Made by a program: the position numbers and the translations under genes. DNA of 64,000 bases from Gordonia westfalica. GTDB lineage: Bacteria; Actinomycetota; Actinomycetes; Mycobacteriales; Mycobacteriaceae. Position 1 is the stretch's first letter. The number at the start of each line of letters is the position of its first letter. Shown one piece after another: positions 55,377 to 63,740 of this stretch. The DNA lies in contig NZ_FNLM01000034.1 in the NCBI RefSeq assembly GCF_900105725.1, positions 4,442,950 through 4,506,949 on the forward strand, read 5' to 3'. The notes under the pieces are model-generated. The model did no database searches. It was not told the origin of the DNA and saw nothing but the letters and a program-made list of their open reading frames with translations.

Positions 55377-56039
55377 TCAGGCGGCGCGCCACTCCGGCGT
55401 TCGTTCCGGCGAGGCCTCCTTGAGTGCCGCGAGGGTGTCGTCGACGCCGAAGTCCTTGCCGTACACCGGTGTTCCCGGCTGCTGGCGCCAAGATTCGGCG
55501 AGCGGGCCGGCGTCGACCGGGTCGAAACCGAGTTCGTCGACGATGCCGAACACGATCTTCTTGCCGTCCGCGTCGTCGCCTGCGACCGGCAGTGCGATCC
55601 GACCTTCGGCTCCGGCGGGGACACCCTTCTTGAGCAGGTGCTTCCAGTAGATCCCGTTGAAGACCTTGTACACGGGCGCACCGATGTGTTCGGACACCCA
55701 GACGCTTTCCGGGGTACCGTTCTCGATCGCCTCGATCTTCCCGTCCCGCTGCTGCGGGTAGTAGTTGTTGGTCTCGATGACCGGCGCGCCCGGTTTACGT
55801 GCGTCGACGATGCCCGCGGCCAGGTCAGGGGTGTTCTTCTGCGGGATGGACACGATGACGAGGTCGGCGTCCCGGGCGGCCTCGTCGGCCCACACCGCCG
55901 TGGCGCCGGTCTCCGCGGCCAGCTCCGAAAGCGTCTCGGGTGCTCGTGAATTGGATACGCGGACGTCATGCCCCAGTTCGGTGAGCCGACGGGTCAGCGT
56001 TCCGCCGATGAATCCTGCTCCGATGATCCCGATCTTCAT
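55377..56039 (-). CDS. NADP oxidoreductase, coenzyme-F420-dependent family
   Basis: 220-residue Rossmann protein. It starts MKIGIIGAGFIGGTLTRRL (dinucleotide-binding motif), followed by VRVSNSRAPETL, whose S-N-S-R sits where F420:NADP oxidoreductases bind the NADP phosphate. Then VIVSIPQKN and VIETNNYYPQQRDGK. Members reduce NADP with F420H2 or act as pyrroline-reductase-like enzymes. Actinobacteria of this group make F420. ATG 56039 is preceded by AGAAGAGG. No partner gene is adjacent. Confidence 0.82.
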   Translation of the reverse strand: MKIGIIGAGFIGGTLTRRLTELGHDVRVSNSRAPETLSELAAETGATAVWADEAARDADLVIVSIPQKNTPDLAAGIVDARKPGAPVIETNNYYPQQRDGKIEAIENGTPESVWVSEHIGAPVYKVFNGIYWKHLLKKGVPAGAEGRIALPVAGDDADGKKIVFGIVDELGFDPVDAGPLAESWRQQPGTPVYGKDFGVDDTLAALKEASPERTPEWRAA

Positions 56040-56163
56040 GCTGTACCTCTTCTTCGATGATCTCGTGGACTCTTCGCGCAACGGTGGTCGAGGTACGTGC
56101 ATTCCCCCGGGGTGGGGTTCTAGGACGGAGTGGGTGATATGTCACGAAGGGCAGGCTCGTGGG

Positions 56164-56880
56164 CTAACTGTCACGGCGCACAAGAGTGCATGTCACTCCC
56201 GAGTGATCGCTCAACCTTCCCACGTCGTCGGTGCCGGACCAGGTTCGCAAGTTGATGCAGCTCAGGTCGGAGGCGATGTGATCGATGAGCGGCCCGTACC
56301 GGACGTCGCCTGCGGTATGTAGGGTCCAGCGATCCAGCACTTCCAGGAGGCGCTCATGGACCCGGATCGGCTGCCGCACCCGCGGTAGCCGCTGGTTGAA
56401 GTCTCCGGCCACGATGGTGGGTATCCGTGGGTCGAACCCTGCCGTCAACACCTCGATGTGGTCGCAGCATTCGAGATGCTCGGACCAGTTCGACGCGTCG
56501 CGGCGACCAGTGCTCACATGAGCACTCGCCCAGGGGATGCACACTGCCAGGACGCGGACCTGACCGAGTGGTGTGTCGGTGTGTGCGACGAGGGCGCGGC
56601 CTGCCCCAGCACCGCTGGGCACGGTGGTGACGTCGGTGAGTGGCTTGCGCGACCACAGCATCGTCTTGCGACGCTCCGGGCTCTTGGTGATGTCGTAACC
56701 CCAATCGGACCCGGCGTCGACGATGTGACCACCTTTGGGAAGCAGATCGCGTTGGCCCTCGGTGACGATCAGCAGATCGGCGTCGACCTCACGCAGTATG
56801 TTCCGGACTCGCCGGCCACGGGCACTTGATCTGGTGGCCCACATGACGTTCCACGTCGCGACTGTCAGTTCGGTTGTCAC
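56164..56880 (-). CDS. Endonuclease/exonuclease/phosphatase family protein
   Basis: 238 residues of the DNase I-like fold. The opening LTVATWNVMW carries the metal-binding Asn. VTEGQRDLL supplies the catalytic-site Glu, VAGDFNQRLPR the Asp/Asn pair, and LSDHSGVTCTL the final Asp-His. It could act on DNA, an inositol phosphate or a small phosphodiester. No signal peptide is present, so it acts in the cytosol. It stands alone between the F420-type gene and a lipoprotein hydrolase. Confidence 0.82.
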   Translation of the reverse strand: MTTELTVATWNVMWATRSSARGRRVRNILREVDADLLIVTEGQRDLLPKGGHIVDAGSDWGYDITKSPERRKTMLWSRKPLTDVTTVPSGAGAGRALVAHTDTPLGQVRVLAVCIPWASAHVSTGRRDASNWSEHLECCDHIEVLTAGFDPRIPTIVAGDFNQRLPRVRQPIRVHERLLEVLDRWTLHTAGDVRYGPLIDHIASDLSCINLRTWSGTDDVGRLSDHSGVTCTLVRRDS

Positions 56881-57148
56881 ATAGGCAGTGTAGGTGTGCC
56901 GTGTCGCAGAAACCTCGTCATGTGGGCGACACGTGACCGCCGCGGATCAGCGCACCGTCAGCAACGCTCGCACCCGCGCGATCGTGAGATCGTCCTGCGC
57001 TACGGCAGGGGCGGTAGCCGACCGGCGGCGCCGCCACACGGCTGAAGAGAAGAACGGAACCGAACGGAATCCGAAAAATGCATAACGGCGGGGGACTAGG
57101 GTCGGATAGAACGGTCCGGGGGTCGATCGGTATCTCCGGAGGTGCGTG

Positions 57149-58089
57149 ATGATCGGTATGTGGCGCGGTATGGGCGTCGGCTTCGTGGTCGGGGCGCTGA
57201 TCTGTGCCTGCGACACGGACACCCAGAACAGTGACACGCCGGGGCGAGTGGACATCGGCGACGGACACCACCTGTACCTGGACTGTCGCGGAACCGGAAG
57301 TCCCACTGTGGTACTGCAATCCGGGTTCGGGAACGCAGGCGACATCTGGAGTTCGAGCGAATCAGATTCTCTGGCAGTGCATCCCGCGCTCGCGGAGTCG
57401 ACGCGGGTGTGCGCCTACGACCGGCCCGGCTCACTCGCCACCACGACGGTCCGCGACCGCGTGGTCGTCGACGCGGAAGAGCCGACGCCTGGTCGCAGTG
57501 ACGAGGTCGCGATGCCGCGGGACCCGACTGAGGTGGTCGACGAGCTGCACGACCTGCTCGAGTCGGCCGGTGAAACCGGACCATACGTGTTGGTGGGGCA
57601 TTCGATGGGAGGGCCGCTCCAGGCGCTGTTCGCGGCCACATACCCGTCTGACGTGGCCGGGCTTGTCCTGGTCGACGCGCCGATGCCGGTGCTGCGCGAC
57701 AGCGTGACCCCGGAACAGTGGGAGCTGATGGCCCATCCGCAGTTGACGCCTGGCAGCTACCCGGAGGGGTACATCGCCGAAACCTATTCGATGGATGAGC
57801 TTTTCGATGAGATCGAGGGTGGCCTCCGCTGCCCCCGGTGCCGGTGGTGGCCCTCGTTCGCGGGGTGAACGAGCCGTTGCCCGACCATTTGCCGGCCGGC
57901 ATGTCGGCGGCCGACCTCGAGACCCTGCACGACGCCGAGCCTCGGGCGCAGGCCGCGTTCGTCGCGGGCTTGCCTGATGCAGAACTGATCACTGTCCCGG
58001 GGACGACGCATTACATCCAGACGCAACGACCTGACGCGGTCGTCGATGCGGTGAACCGGGTGTTGAGTCGAGACGACGGCCAGGCTTAG
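57149..58089 (+). CDS. Lipoprotein alpha/beta hydrolase, one missing base
   Basis: Alpha/beta hydrolase with a lipobox-type signal (GALICAC near residue 20). The nucleophile elbow is VGHSMGG near residue 150 and the oxyanion region lies in GSPTVVLQSGFGNAGDIW. Past EIEGG near 57820 the frame shifts: PVPVVALVRGVNEPLPDHLP and the catalytic-His segment (VPGTTHYIQTQRPDAVVDAV) lie in the next frame. One extra base at CC 57823-57824 joins them and gives 313 residues. ATG 57149 follows GGAGG at 6 nt. The substrate is probably an ester. It lies just before the prophage attachment site. Confidence 0.8.
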
Positions 58090-58110
58090 GGCTGAGCGTG
58101 ACCGGATCAT

Positions 58111-58157
58111 GGAGCCGATGACGGGAATCGAACCCGCGTATTCAGCTTGGGAAGCTG
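58111..58157 (-). other. attL: 3' half of tRNA-Gly(CCC) at the left end of an integrative element
   Basis: Read on the minus strand, the sequence has anticodon arm CAGC-TTCCCAA-GCTG, T-arm GCGGG-TTCGATT-CCCGT and acceptor end CATCGGC-T-CC, but no D-arm or 5' half beyond 58157. The integrase gene starts 125 nt away. Tyrosine integrases insert at the anticodon loop and restore the tRNA at the other end. Because the 3' end points left, the intact tRNA-Gly should lie at the right end, past the window. Confidence 0.85.
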
Positions 58158-58281
58158 TGTTTAGGGGTATGCTCATGGTGGGTCTACTGTCAAGGCTGAG
58201 CGAATACCTGCAGGTAACTGAAGTTTTCACGAGTTTGTCTAGACAGCGCATAGACTGGGGTAAACGTAAGTACAAACGTAA

Positions 58282-59505
58282 GTGAGCCGATATGCCCCGA
58301 AGAAGCGCCGTAGGGCGAAAGGTGAAGGCGGACTGTACCAACGGGCCGACGGCATGTGGATGGCGCAAGTCCTCCTCCCCGACGGCAAGTACTACCAACG
58401 TGGACGCAAGAAATACGCCGACGCCGTGGCCGAACTCGCAGCCATGCGGAAAGACCTCGCGAACGGCATCCTCCCCAACGCCGGCCAGATCACCGTCGCC
58501 CAGTGGCTGGACTACTGGGTGGACACGATCGCCGCGCCACGCCTGAAACCCCGCACCCTCGCCACCTACCGGTCCACCATCAAACACCAACTCATCCCGC
58601 ATGTCGGGTCGAAGAAGCTGGGGAAGCTCACCCCCACTGATGTTCGCCGCATGGTCAACCACGTCGCCGACGCACACACCACCCGCACCGCCCAAGCCGC
58701 CTACTCAGTGTTGGCGAAAGCGTTGGGGGATGCAGTGAAAGACGGGAAGATCGGCAACAACCCGTGCGAGCGTATGGACCGCCCCCAGGCCCGCTCCGAG
58801 GAGCGCGTTCCCCTCACTGTGGAGCAGGCACGGGCAGTGCTTCTGCATGTGGCGTCACGTGACGCAACAGACGCAGCCCGCTGGTCATTGGCCCTACTGA
58901 CCGGTGCCCGCCAAGCCGAAGCTTTGGGCCTCACCTGGGATCGTGTCGACCTCGGTGTGGGTGTCATTGACATCTCGTGGCAGTTGGCCCGGTTGAAGTT
59001 GAAGAAAGGCCCTCGCCCGCAAGGTGACGTGTATCCGCGGGAAGCGTTCGACGTCCCCGACACCTTCACCTTCACCCCGGTGCACTGGACGGCGTGCCTG
59101 GTGCCCACGAAGACGTCGGGGTCGCGTCGGCTGGTGCCCTTGCTGCCGCCCGTGGTTGCTGCGCTCACCGAATTGTGGGAGCAGAAGGGCAACCCGTCGC
59201 AGGGGTTGGTGTTCACCCGGGACGATGGGGCGGCCATCCAGCCCCGCGACGACACCCTCGCTTGGAAGCAGCTGTGTGTACAAGCCGCGGTAGTGGGGAA
59301 GGTGGAGGACGCGCCGGATCAGCACGCCGCCCGCCACACTGTCGCCACCCTCCTGCAGGAGGCCGGCGTGGAGGAAGCCACCCGAATGGCCATCTTGGGG
59401 CACACCACCACTACGTCGCACCGGCAGTACGCGCACACCTCCACCGACCTCACCCGCGCCGCCCTCGGGCAACTCGAGAAACTACTCGCGCTTCCCGACG
59501 TCTAG
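58282..59505 (+). CDS. int: Tyrosine-type site-specific integrase
   Basis: 407-residue phage integrase. An AP2-like arm-binding N-terminus (GEGGLYQRADGMWMAQVLLPDGKYYQRGRKK) is followed by the core-binding SAM-like domain (TVAQWLDYWVDTIAAPRLKPRTLATYRSTIKHQL). The catalytic domain has all residues: Arg in LLTGARQAEAL near 212, Lys in PTKTSGSRRLV, His-x-x-Arg in HAARHTVATLL, and the His/Tyr pair in ILGHTTTTSHRQYAHTS. GTG 58282 is close behind attL. It inserts at the tRNA-Gly gene. Its stop overlaps a leftward gene by 4 nt. Confidence 0.95.
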   Translation: MSRYAPKKRRRAKGEGGLYQRADGMWMAQVLLPDGKYYQRGRKKYADAVAELAAMRKDLANGILPNAGQITVAQWLDYWVDTIAAPRLKPRTLATYRSTIKHQLIPHVGSKKLGKLTPTDVRRMVNHVADAHTTRTAQAAYSVLAKALGDAVKDGKIGNNPCERMDRPQARSEERVPLTVEQARAVLLHVASRDATDAARWSLALLTGARQAEALGLTWDRVDLGVGVIDISWQLARLKLKKGPRPQGDVYPREAFDVPDTFTFTPVHWTACLVPTKTSGSRRLVPLLPPVVAALTELWEQKGNPSQGLVFTRDDGAAIQPRDDTLAWKQLCVQAAVVGKVEDAPDQHAARHTVATLLQEAGVEEATRMAILGHTTTTSHRQYAHTSTDLTRAALGQLEKLLALPDV

Positions 59506-59906
59506 CAGTTGGCGTTGGCGAATCGGCGACCCGGCACATACGCCGAGTCGACAGTCCGGCCATCCAACTGCACCTGACACTGCGCCGACCATCCACGCGT
59601 CTGCATCGACGAACCGATGAGCTGACGGCCGGGTGAGGTGAACGCCCGGTGGGTGTGGTAGCGCGGCCCGGACCCGATGTTGATCAGTGTGGGCTGGAAC
59701 ACCACATCTTTGGCGACGACGAGACGTCCGCCGGCCGCGTAGTAGGCGATGTCGTTGCGTGGGGTGTCGGAGGAGAAGAAGTAGCGGACGTGTTCGCCGG
59801 GGAAGGCGATGGTCGGGGTGATGTCGCGGGGTGCGGCGTCGGCTACTCCTGCGCCGAGGGTGGTGGTGAAGAGGGCTGCTGCTGCCAGGGCGATGGCGCG
59901 TTTCAT
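59502..59906 (-). CDS. Prophage-carried secreted protein
   Basis: 134 residues with a clear Sec signal peptide (MKRAIALAAAALFTTTLGAGVADAAP, cleavage near residue 25). The mature part is about 110 residues, basic, with two cysteines (AQCQVQL and the final NANC). There are strand-like stretches (HVRYFFSSDTPRND, GGRLVVAKDVVFQPTLINIG). I do not recognise the family. Its position between integrase and immunity genes, read leftward, suits expression in the lysogen. ATG 59906 follows GGAGAA. Confidence 0.7.
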   Translation of the reverse strand: MKRAIALAAAALFTTTLGAGVADAAPRDITPTIAFPGEHVRYFFSSDTPRNDIAYYAAGGRLVVAKDVVFQPTLINIGSGPRYHTHRAFTSPGRQLIGSSMQTRGWSAQCQVQLDGRTVDSAYVPGRRFANANC

Positions 59907-59926
59907 GGGGTTCTCCGGGTTCGTAA

Positions 59927-60115
59927 TCACCGCAGACGGTTCACCACCTGCGGTGAGTAGCTTAAAGCTTCCTGAGTGTCCAGGAGGCGGTTCACAATCT
60001 GCCAGAACCGGGTGAGGCTGATGCCGAACTCGTCTCGCACCTTCTGCTCGAGGTTGCCGGCGTAGTTCCATCTCCGCCCGGCCAGGTCGAGCATCGCCTT
60101 CTCTTCGTCCGTCAT
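59927..60115 (-). CDS. DUF3263-family small protein
   Basis: 62 residues: ERMTDEEKAMLDLAGRRW-type start, YAGNLEQKVRDEFGISLTRFWQIVNRLLDTQEAL centre with helix-turn-helix character, and ending VVNRLR. The family is common in actinobacteria and their phages and is thought to bind DNA. ATG 60115 overlaps the stop of the ImmA-like gene by 4 nt. Confidence 0.75.
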   Translation of the reverse strand: MTDEEKAMLDLAGRRWNYAGNLEQKVRDEFGISLTRFWQIVNRLLDTQEALSYSPQVVNRLR

Positions 60116-60528
60116 GCGACGTCACTCCACGACCAGTCACCCTCGGTCGCCGCTTCGATCTCGGCGACCTCGATCGGGTCCAGGTGTTGCATCCGCGTCC
60201 ACGCCGTCTGCTCGTCCACCCACAGATGCTCAGCGAGCTCAGGCAGTGACGGGTGACGAAGCCAACGGAAGGCGTCCACCAACTGCGGGAGTGTGATCAG
60301 CCGGCGAGCCGTCTCACGCTCAATCGTGTCCTCATCAGCGTCAGGCATCTCCCGGTGCAGCAGCTCGTGGGTGAGGGTGCACCGTCTCTCCGCTTGGGTG
60401 AGGCCGCGGTGAATCCAGATGGTGCGCTCGCCGTTGAGCCCCATCGTTCCGGGTGAGAGTCGCTGTGTGCAGTCGATCGCGATGTGCGGGTAGTCATCGC
60501 GGGCTGACCGCCAGGGATGCCAGTTCAT
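60112..60528 (-). CDS. ImmA/IrrE-like metallopeptidase
   Basis: 138 residues. The zinc motif LTHELLHREMPDADED near residue 56 has HExxH and a downstream Glu. NWHPWRSARDDYPHIAIDCTQRL opens the domain and RTIWIHRGLTQAERRCT precedes the motif. Phage ImmA-type peptidases inactivate or process the repressor on induction. ATG 60528 is used; an in-frame GTG at 60549 with AGAGG next to it is possible. It sits between the DUF3263 and repressor genes, all leftward. Confidence 0.8.
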   Translation of the reverse strand: MNWHPWRSARDDYPHIAIDCTQRLSPGTMGLNGERTIWIHRGLTQAERRCTLTHELLHREMPDADEDTIERETARRLITLPQLVDAFRWLRHPSLPELAEHLWVDEQTAWTRMQHLDPIEVAEIEAATEGDWSWSDVA

Positions 60529-60582
60529 GTCCGAAATAGGAACATGCACCTCTGACAGAAACGGCCCTGACCTCGAATAACA

Positions 60583-61344
60583 TCAATGAGATTCGTCAGG
60601 GTCTTGGGGTTTGAACCGTGGGTTCCGCTTGCGGGCGGCCTTCGCATCCTCGGGCCGCTCAGGTTTGGGGACTTGATTCCGGGAAGGCAAGGCTGTGACC
60701 TTGCCGCCGGCTGTGGTCTTCTGCTCTTCACTCGCTTCGCCCGGTGCTCCCGGCGACGCGGGCGAATCAGTTGGTAGGGCATCGGAATCCTCCAGGCTCT
60801 CGGACGGTCGGCGATCTGCCGACGCGTCATCACCTGTGAGCGAAGCCGCCACCCTCCGTGCTAGCCGCCGATACTTGCTCGCGGCTTTCCGGGCTTCGGC
60901 CACAATCTCCTGCGCCGTCGCGTCATCTACCTGATGGAGACCAGTGCGCCCAAGAAGTCCCGCGGACTGCTCGACCAGTCCAACGAACGTAAAGACGTCC
61001 TCGAATGGGATATCAAGTTCGTCGATATTCGGAACCGCCTCGACAAGTAGGTGAGCTGCTAAAGCGATCTGCCGATGGTCGTTCGGTGTAATCGCCTCCG
61101 TAGGCAGCTCGCCGTCCTCGATGTACCCGATGTCAGTTAGTACGGCCGAAATGATGTCCGCGTAGTTGGCGCCGGTGATCTCTGAGATCGCACGGAGAGT
61201 GGCGACTTCGGGGAGCTGCTTCAACCCGCGCTTCTTCCACGAGTTGACAGTCTGCGGGATGCTACCGATCTGGCGTGCGAACGCCGCCTCGGATGCTCCC
61301 GTCCTGTCCAGGTGGGCCTGGACGAACTCCCACAATTTGCTCAC
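60583..61344 (-). CDS. HTH-type prophage repressor
   Basis: 253-residue protein. An N-terminal XRE-like helix-turn-helix (FVQAHLDRTGASEAAFARQIGSIPQTVNSWKKRG, residues 7-40) is followed by helical sequence to about 175. A long, charged, disordered tail is rich in Ser/Glu/Lys (DDASADRRPSESLEDSD, PKPERPEDAKAARKRNPRF). It is transcribed away from the Cro-like gene across a 235-nt region, the layout of phage immunity switches. GTG 61344 is the start. It likely keeps lysogeny. Confidence 0.8.
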   Translation of the reverse strand: MSKLWEFVQAHLDRTGASEAAFARQIGSIPQTVNSWKKRGLKQLPEVATLRAISEITGANYADIISAVLTDIGYIEDGELPTEAITPNDHRQIALAAHLLVEAVPNIDELDIPFEDVFTFVGLVEQSAGLLGRTGLHQVDDATAQEIVAEARKAASKYRRLARRVAASLTGDDASADRRPSESLEDSDALPTDSPASPGAPGEASEEQKTTAGGKVTALPSRNQVPKPERPEDAKAARKRNPRFKPQDPDESH

Positions 61345-61503
61345 GACTCAGAGCCTGCCGTCCGAGTATGAACGTCGCTAGTCATTCGCTCACCCATCCG
61401 TCTACCCCACAACGGCCGGAATTGGCGTTTTGCCGTTGACCGTTTCATCCAGTGTTGGACGCCATCATATCCGCTGGCTGCGGAACTACAACGCTGTGAT
61501 TAC

Positions 61504-61533
61504 TTGCGTAAGCGTCTACCAGTGTCGTATGTT
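61504..61533 (+). promoter_or_regulatory. Probable early promoter of the prophage
   Basis: TTGCGT (61504-61509) and TATGTT (61528-61533) with 18 nt between fit a sigma-70-type promoter reading right into the Cro-like gene. The gap 61345-61579 between repressor and Cro-like starts is richer in A/T than its surroundings and is the expected operator region. Confidence 0.5.
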
Positions 61534-61579
61534 TTATCCATCGACAGTTGACACCAACCCGTTGACCATGGAGGATGAA

Positions 61580-61870
61580 GTGGCGTCATACAAACGATGG
61601 CCGAAAGGCAGTTGGATGAAACTCACATCCGGGGACACTCTCCGAGCACTGATGAACCAGCGCGGATTTTCGATGGCCAGGCTTGGGCGGTATGCCGGAT
61701 GCTCAAAGAGCTTCATTGGGCACCTCTGCGCCGAGAACAAGACCACGTGCACACCGCAGTTGGCCGAACGCATCGCGGAGGCTCTCGACGTGCCTCTGCA
61801 TCTCCTTTTCGTGGAGCACGCATCCGCTAGCAATGGACGTAATAGCAATCAACGGCGGGTGGTCGCGTGA
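61580..61870 (+). CDS. Cro/XRE-type small DNA-binding protein
   Basis: 96 residues. After MASYKRWPKGSWMKLTSGD, the XRE helix-turn-helix is LRALMNQRGFSMARLGRYAGCSKSFIGHL, then AERIAEALDVPLHLLFVE. It matches the first-right-gene Cro/excise position opposite the repressor. GTG 61580 is preferred because GGAGG lies at 61570-61574; ATG 61568 is an upstream alternative. It overlaps the next start (GTGA). Confidence 0.8.
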   Translation: MASYKRWPKGSWMKLTSGDTLRALMNQRGFSMARLGRYAGCSKSFIGHLCAENKTTCTPQLAERIAEALDVPLHLLFVEHASASNGRNSNQRRVVA

Positions 61871-62046
61871 TCGAGCACCCGCGGTCGGTTGTCCGAGCAC
61901 TCGTTGCCGACTTCGTAGATCACTCCCGTGCTGACCGCTGCCGGTGCGGGAGCGCGCAGGCCCCCTCCCTCTCGCAGGAGCCCGCGCAGGCCGGGGCGGG
62001 GGGAGCCGCCCCGGTCACCAAACCAGTAGAGGGAGTGAACCGATGA
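61867..62046 (+). CDS. Small prophage protein of unknown function
   Basis: A 59-codon frame starts at GTG 61867 within the preceding stop (GTGA) and ends at TGA 62044-62046, overlapping the next ATG (ATGA). The double overlap suggests real translation. The product begins MIEHPRSVVRALVADFVDHSRADRC, with Cys-x-Cys (RCRC), then an alanine/glycine/proline-rich tail. No family recognised. Confidence 0.55.
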   Translation: MIEHPRSVVRALVADFVDHSRADRCRCGSAQAPSLSQEPAQAGAGGAAPVTKPVEGVNR

Positions 62047-62826
62047 GCTACCCGAGCTATCTGCCCGGCGAGCCGGTCGCCGCTGCCGATCAGTTGTCAG
62101 CACTGAGAGATGACCTCGAGCAGCAAGAGTCTGTCATCGAGCGAGGTCTCGAGTCGTTCATCGAGATAGGCCGCGCCCTGGCGAAGATCCGTGACGATCG
62201 CCTTTATCGGCACGAGTATGCGTCGTTCGAGGTGTACTGCCAGAGCCGGTGGAACCTTAGCCGTAAGCGGGCCTATGACCTCATGAGTGCGGCGACCGTT
62301 GTTGACGGCATGGAAGCCGCCCTGGAGATGGCGACGTCACCAATTGGTGACACACCGGCACTTCCGGCCAATGAGGGCAGGCGCGGGAGCTGACAGGCCT
62401 TGACCCCGCTGAAGCCGTGGATGTTATGGCGAAGGTCAACGAGGCCACCGGGGGTAGGCCGACCGCGGCGGCGATCCGTAGCGAGATCGGCAGCCGCCGG
62501 ATCGATCCGGAACCCGACATCGATGCCGAGGTTGAGGCCGAGCCGGTCGAGATCGCCCCCGGCTTCACCGATGCCGCCCTCGCTGAACTCAACGCTCCCA
62601 CGCCGACCCCGCACCGGCACAACCGGCCACGCCGAAGCGTCGGCCCATCACAGATGCTTTCGACTCCGCGACTTTCAACCTGAAGCGCGCTGTCGAATCG
62701 GTCAACCGGCTCGCCGCCGACGACCGCCTGAAAAGGAACAAGGACCAGATCAAGGCGTCCAACCTCAGCGATCTGATCCGCGTCCGCGACGCACTCAACA
62801 GCGTCATCACACAACTAGAAGGATAG
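62043..62826 (+). CDS. Prophage early protein, two missing bases
   Basis: Restored length is 261 residues. The N-terminus (LEQQESVIERGLESFIEIGRALAKIRDDRLYRHEYASFEVYCQSRWNLSRKRAYDLMSAA) is a phage/plasmid DNA-binding-like region. GQARELTGLDPAEAVDVMAKVNEATGG follows only after adding a G at 62375-62377. The C-terminal RRPITDAFDSATFNLKRAVESVNRLAADDRL needs another base in the C run 62607-62610. The three parts then read as one protein with a coiled-coil end. ATG 62043 overlaps the small upstream gene. Confidence 0.7.
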
Positions 62827-62829
62827 CCC

Positions 62830-63737
62830 ATGTCGAACTGGCAGAAAACTTCCGAAGGCGACTTCCACCGTAAGAGCCAGCATCTCGCGTCCGTCGGTGT
62901 GACACCGCAGAAGCCGTCGGCGTCGACCATCTTCGTCGACCGGCGATGGCGCGTCGTGTACTCGCGAAGAACACACACAACCGACCGATCAAAGAGTCAC
63001 AGGTAGTGCGTCTCATGGCCGAGATGACTTCCGGACGCTGGAAGTACAACGGAGAAGCCATCAAGTGGTCGATCGATGATGTCCTCCTCGATGGGCAGCA
63101 CCGGCTGACTGCACTCGCCCGGATGGACGACAACTTTCCGGCCATTCCTTTCCTGGTTGTACGCGGGCTCCCGCAGACACACAAAGCACGATGGATCAAG
63201 GGACAACCCGGACGGCCGGCGACCAACTGGTCTCGAAGGGCTTCTTGGTTCGACTGATTCGAGGATCGTCGCAGGCGGCATCCGGGTCTACCTGGAGTGG
63301 CAGCGTATGGCGTTCTTCGGCGATCAGAAGGTCGCAAGCAAGATCAGCAACCCGGAGGTAGTCGCCTGGGCCGCCGAGCACCCGGTCGAGATGGCCATCC
63401 TTCAGGACCTTGCCAGTCAGCGTCTCCGGCGCGTCAAGTGCCGACCCAGCGTGACCCTTGCAGTGCTGCTGCAGTTCCGACTGATCGCGGCGAAGCGGCT
63501 CGCGAGTTCAGCGAAGGACTCTACTCAGGCGCCGGGCTCCAGTCCGGCAATCCCATTCTCGCCCTGCGTGACCGACTCGATCGTATCCGCGAAGGCAAAG
63601 TCAACGTCAGCGACCGTGATCTCATTGGTTACTTCGTGATGGCCTGGAACCACTGGCGCCGTGGTGGGAACACGTCCAAGCTGCAGATGCCCAGAGGCGG
63701 GGCCTGGACGCGCGAGTCCTTCCCCGAGGCGGTCTGA
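62830..63737 (+). CDS. ParB/DGQHR-type prophage protein, four missing bases
   Basis: Restored length about 303 residues. Start MSNWQKTSEGDFHRKSQHL is in one frame. The remainder continues only if one base is added near each of 62940, 63172, 63239 and 63487. The joined sequence reads AMARRVLAKNTHNRPIKESQVVRLMAEM, then WSIDDVLLDGQHRLTALARMD (the DGQHR motif of ParB-like and DGQHR-domain proteins), TAGDQLVSKGLL, RIVAGGIRVYLEWQRMAFFGD and a C-terminal NWHWRRGGNTSKLQ-like end. Such genes are frequent in actinophages. The breaks all shift frame the same way. Confidence 0.7.
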
Positions 63738-63740
63738 CTC

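Noticed and set aside
57096..57992. 298-codon frame on the - strand opposite the alpha/beta hydrolase
   Set aside because: The + strand has the lipobox and the GHSMGG elbow; the - frame is arginine/proline-rich shadow.
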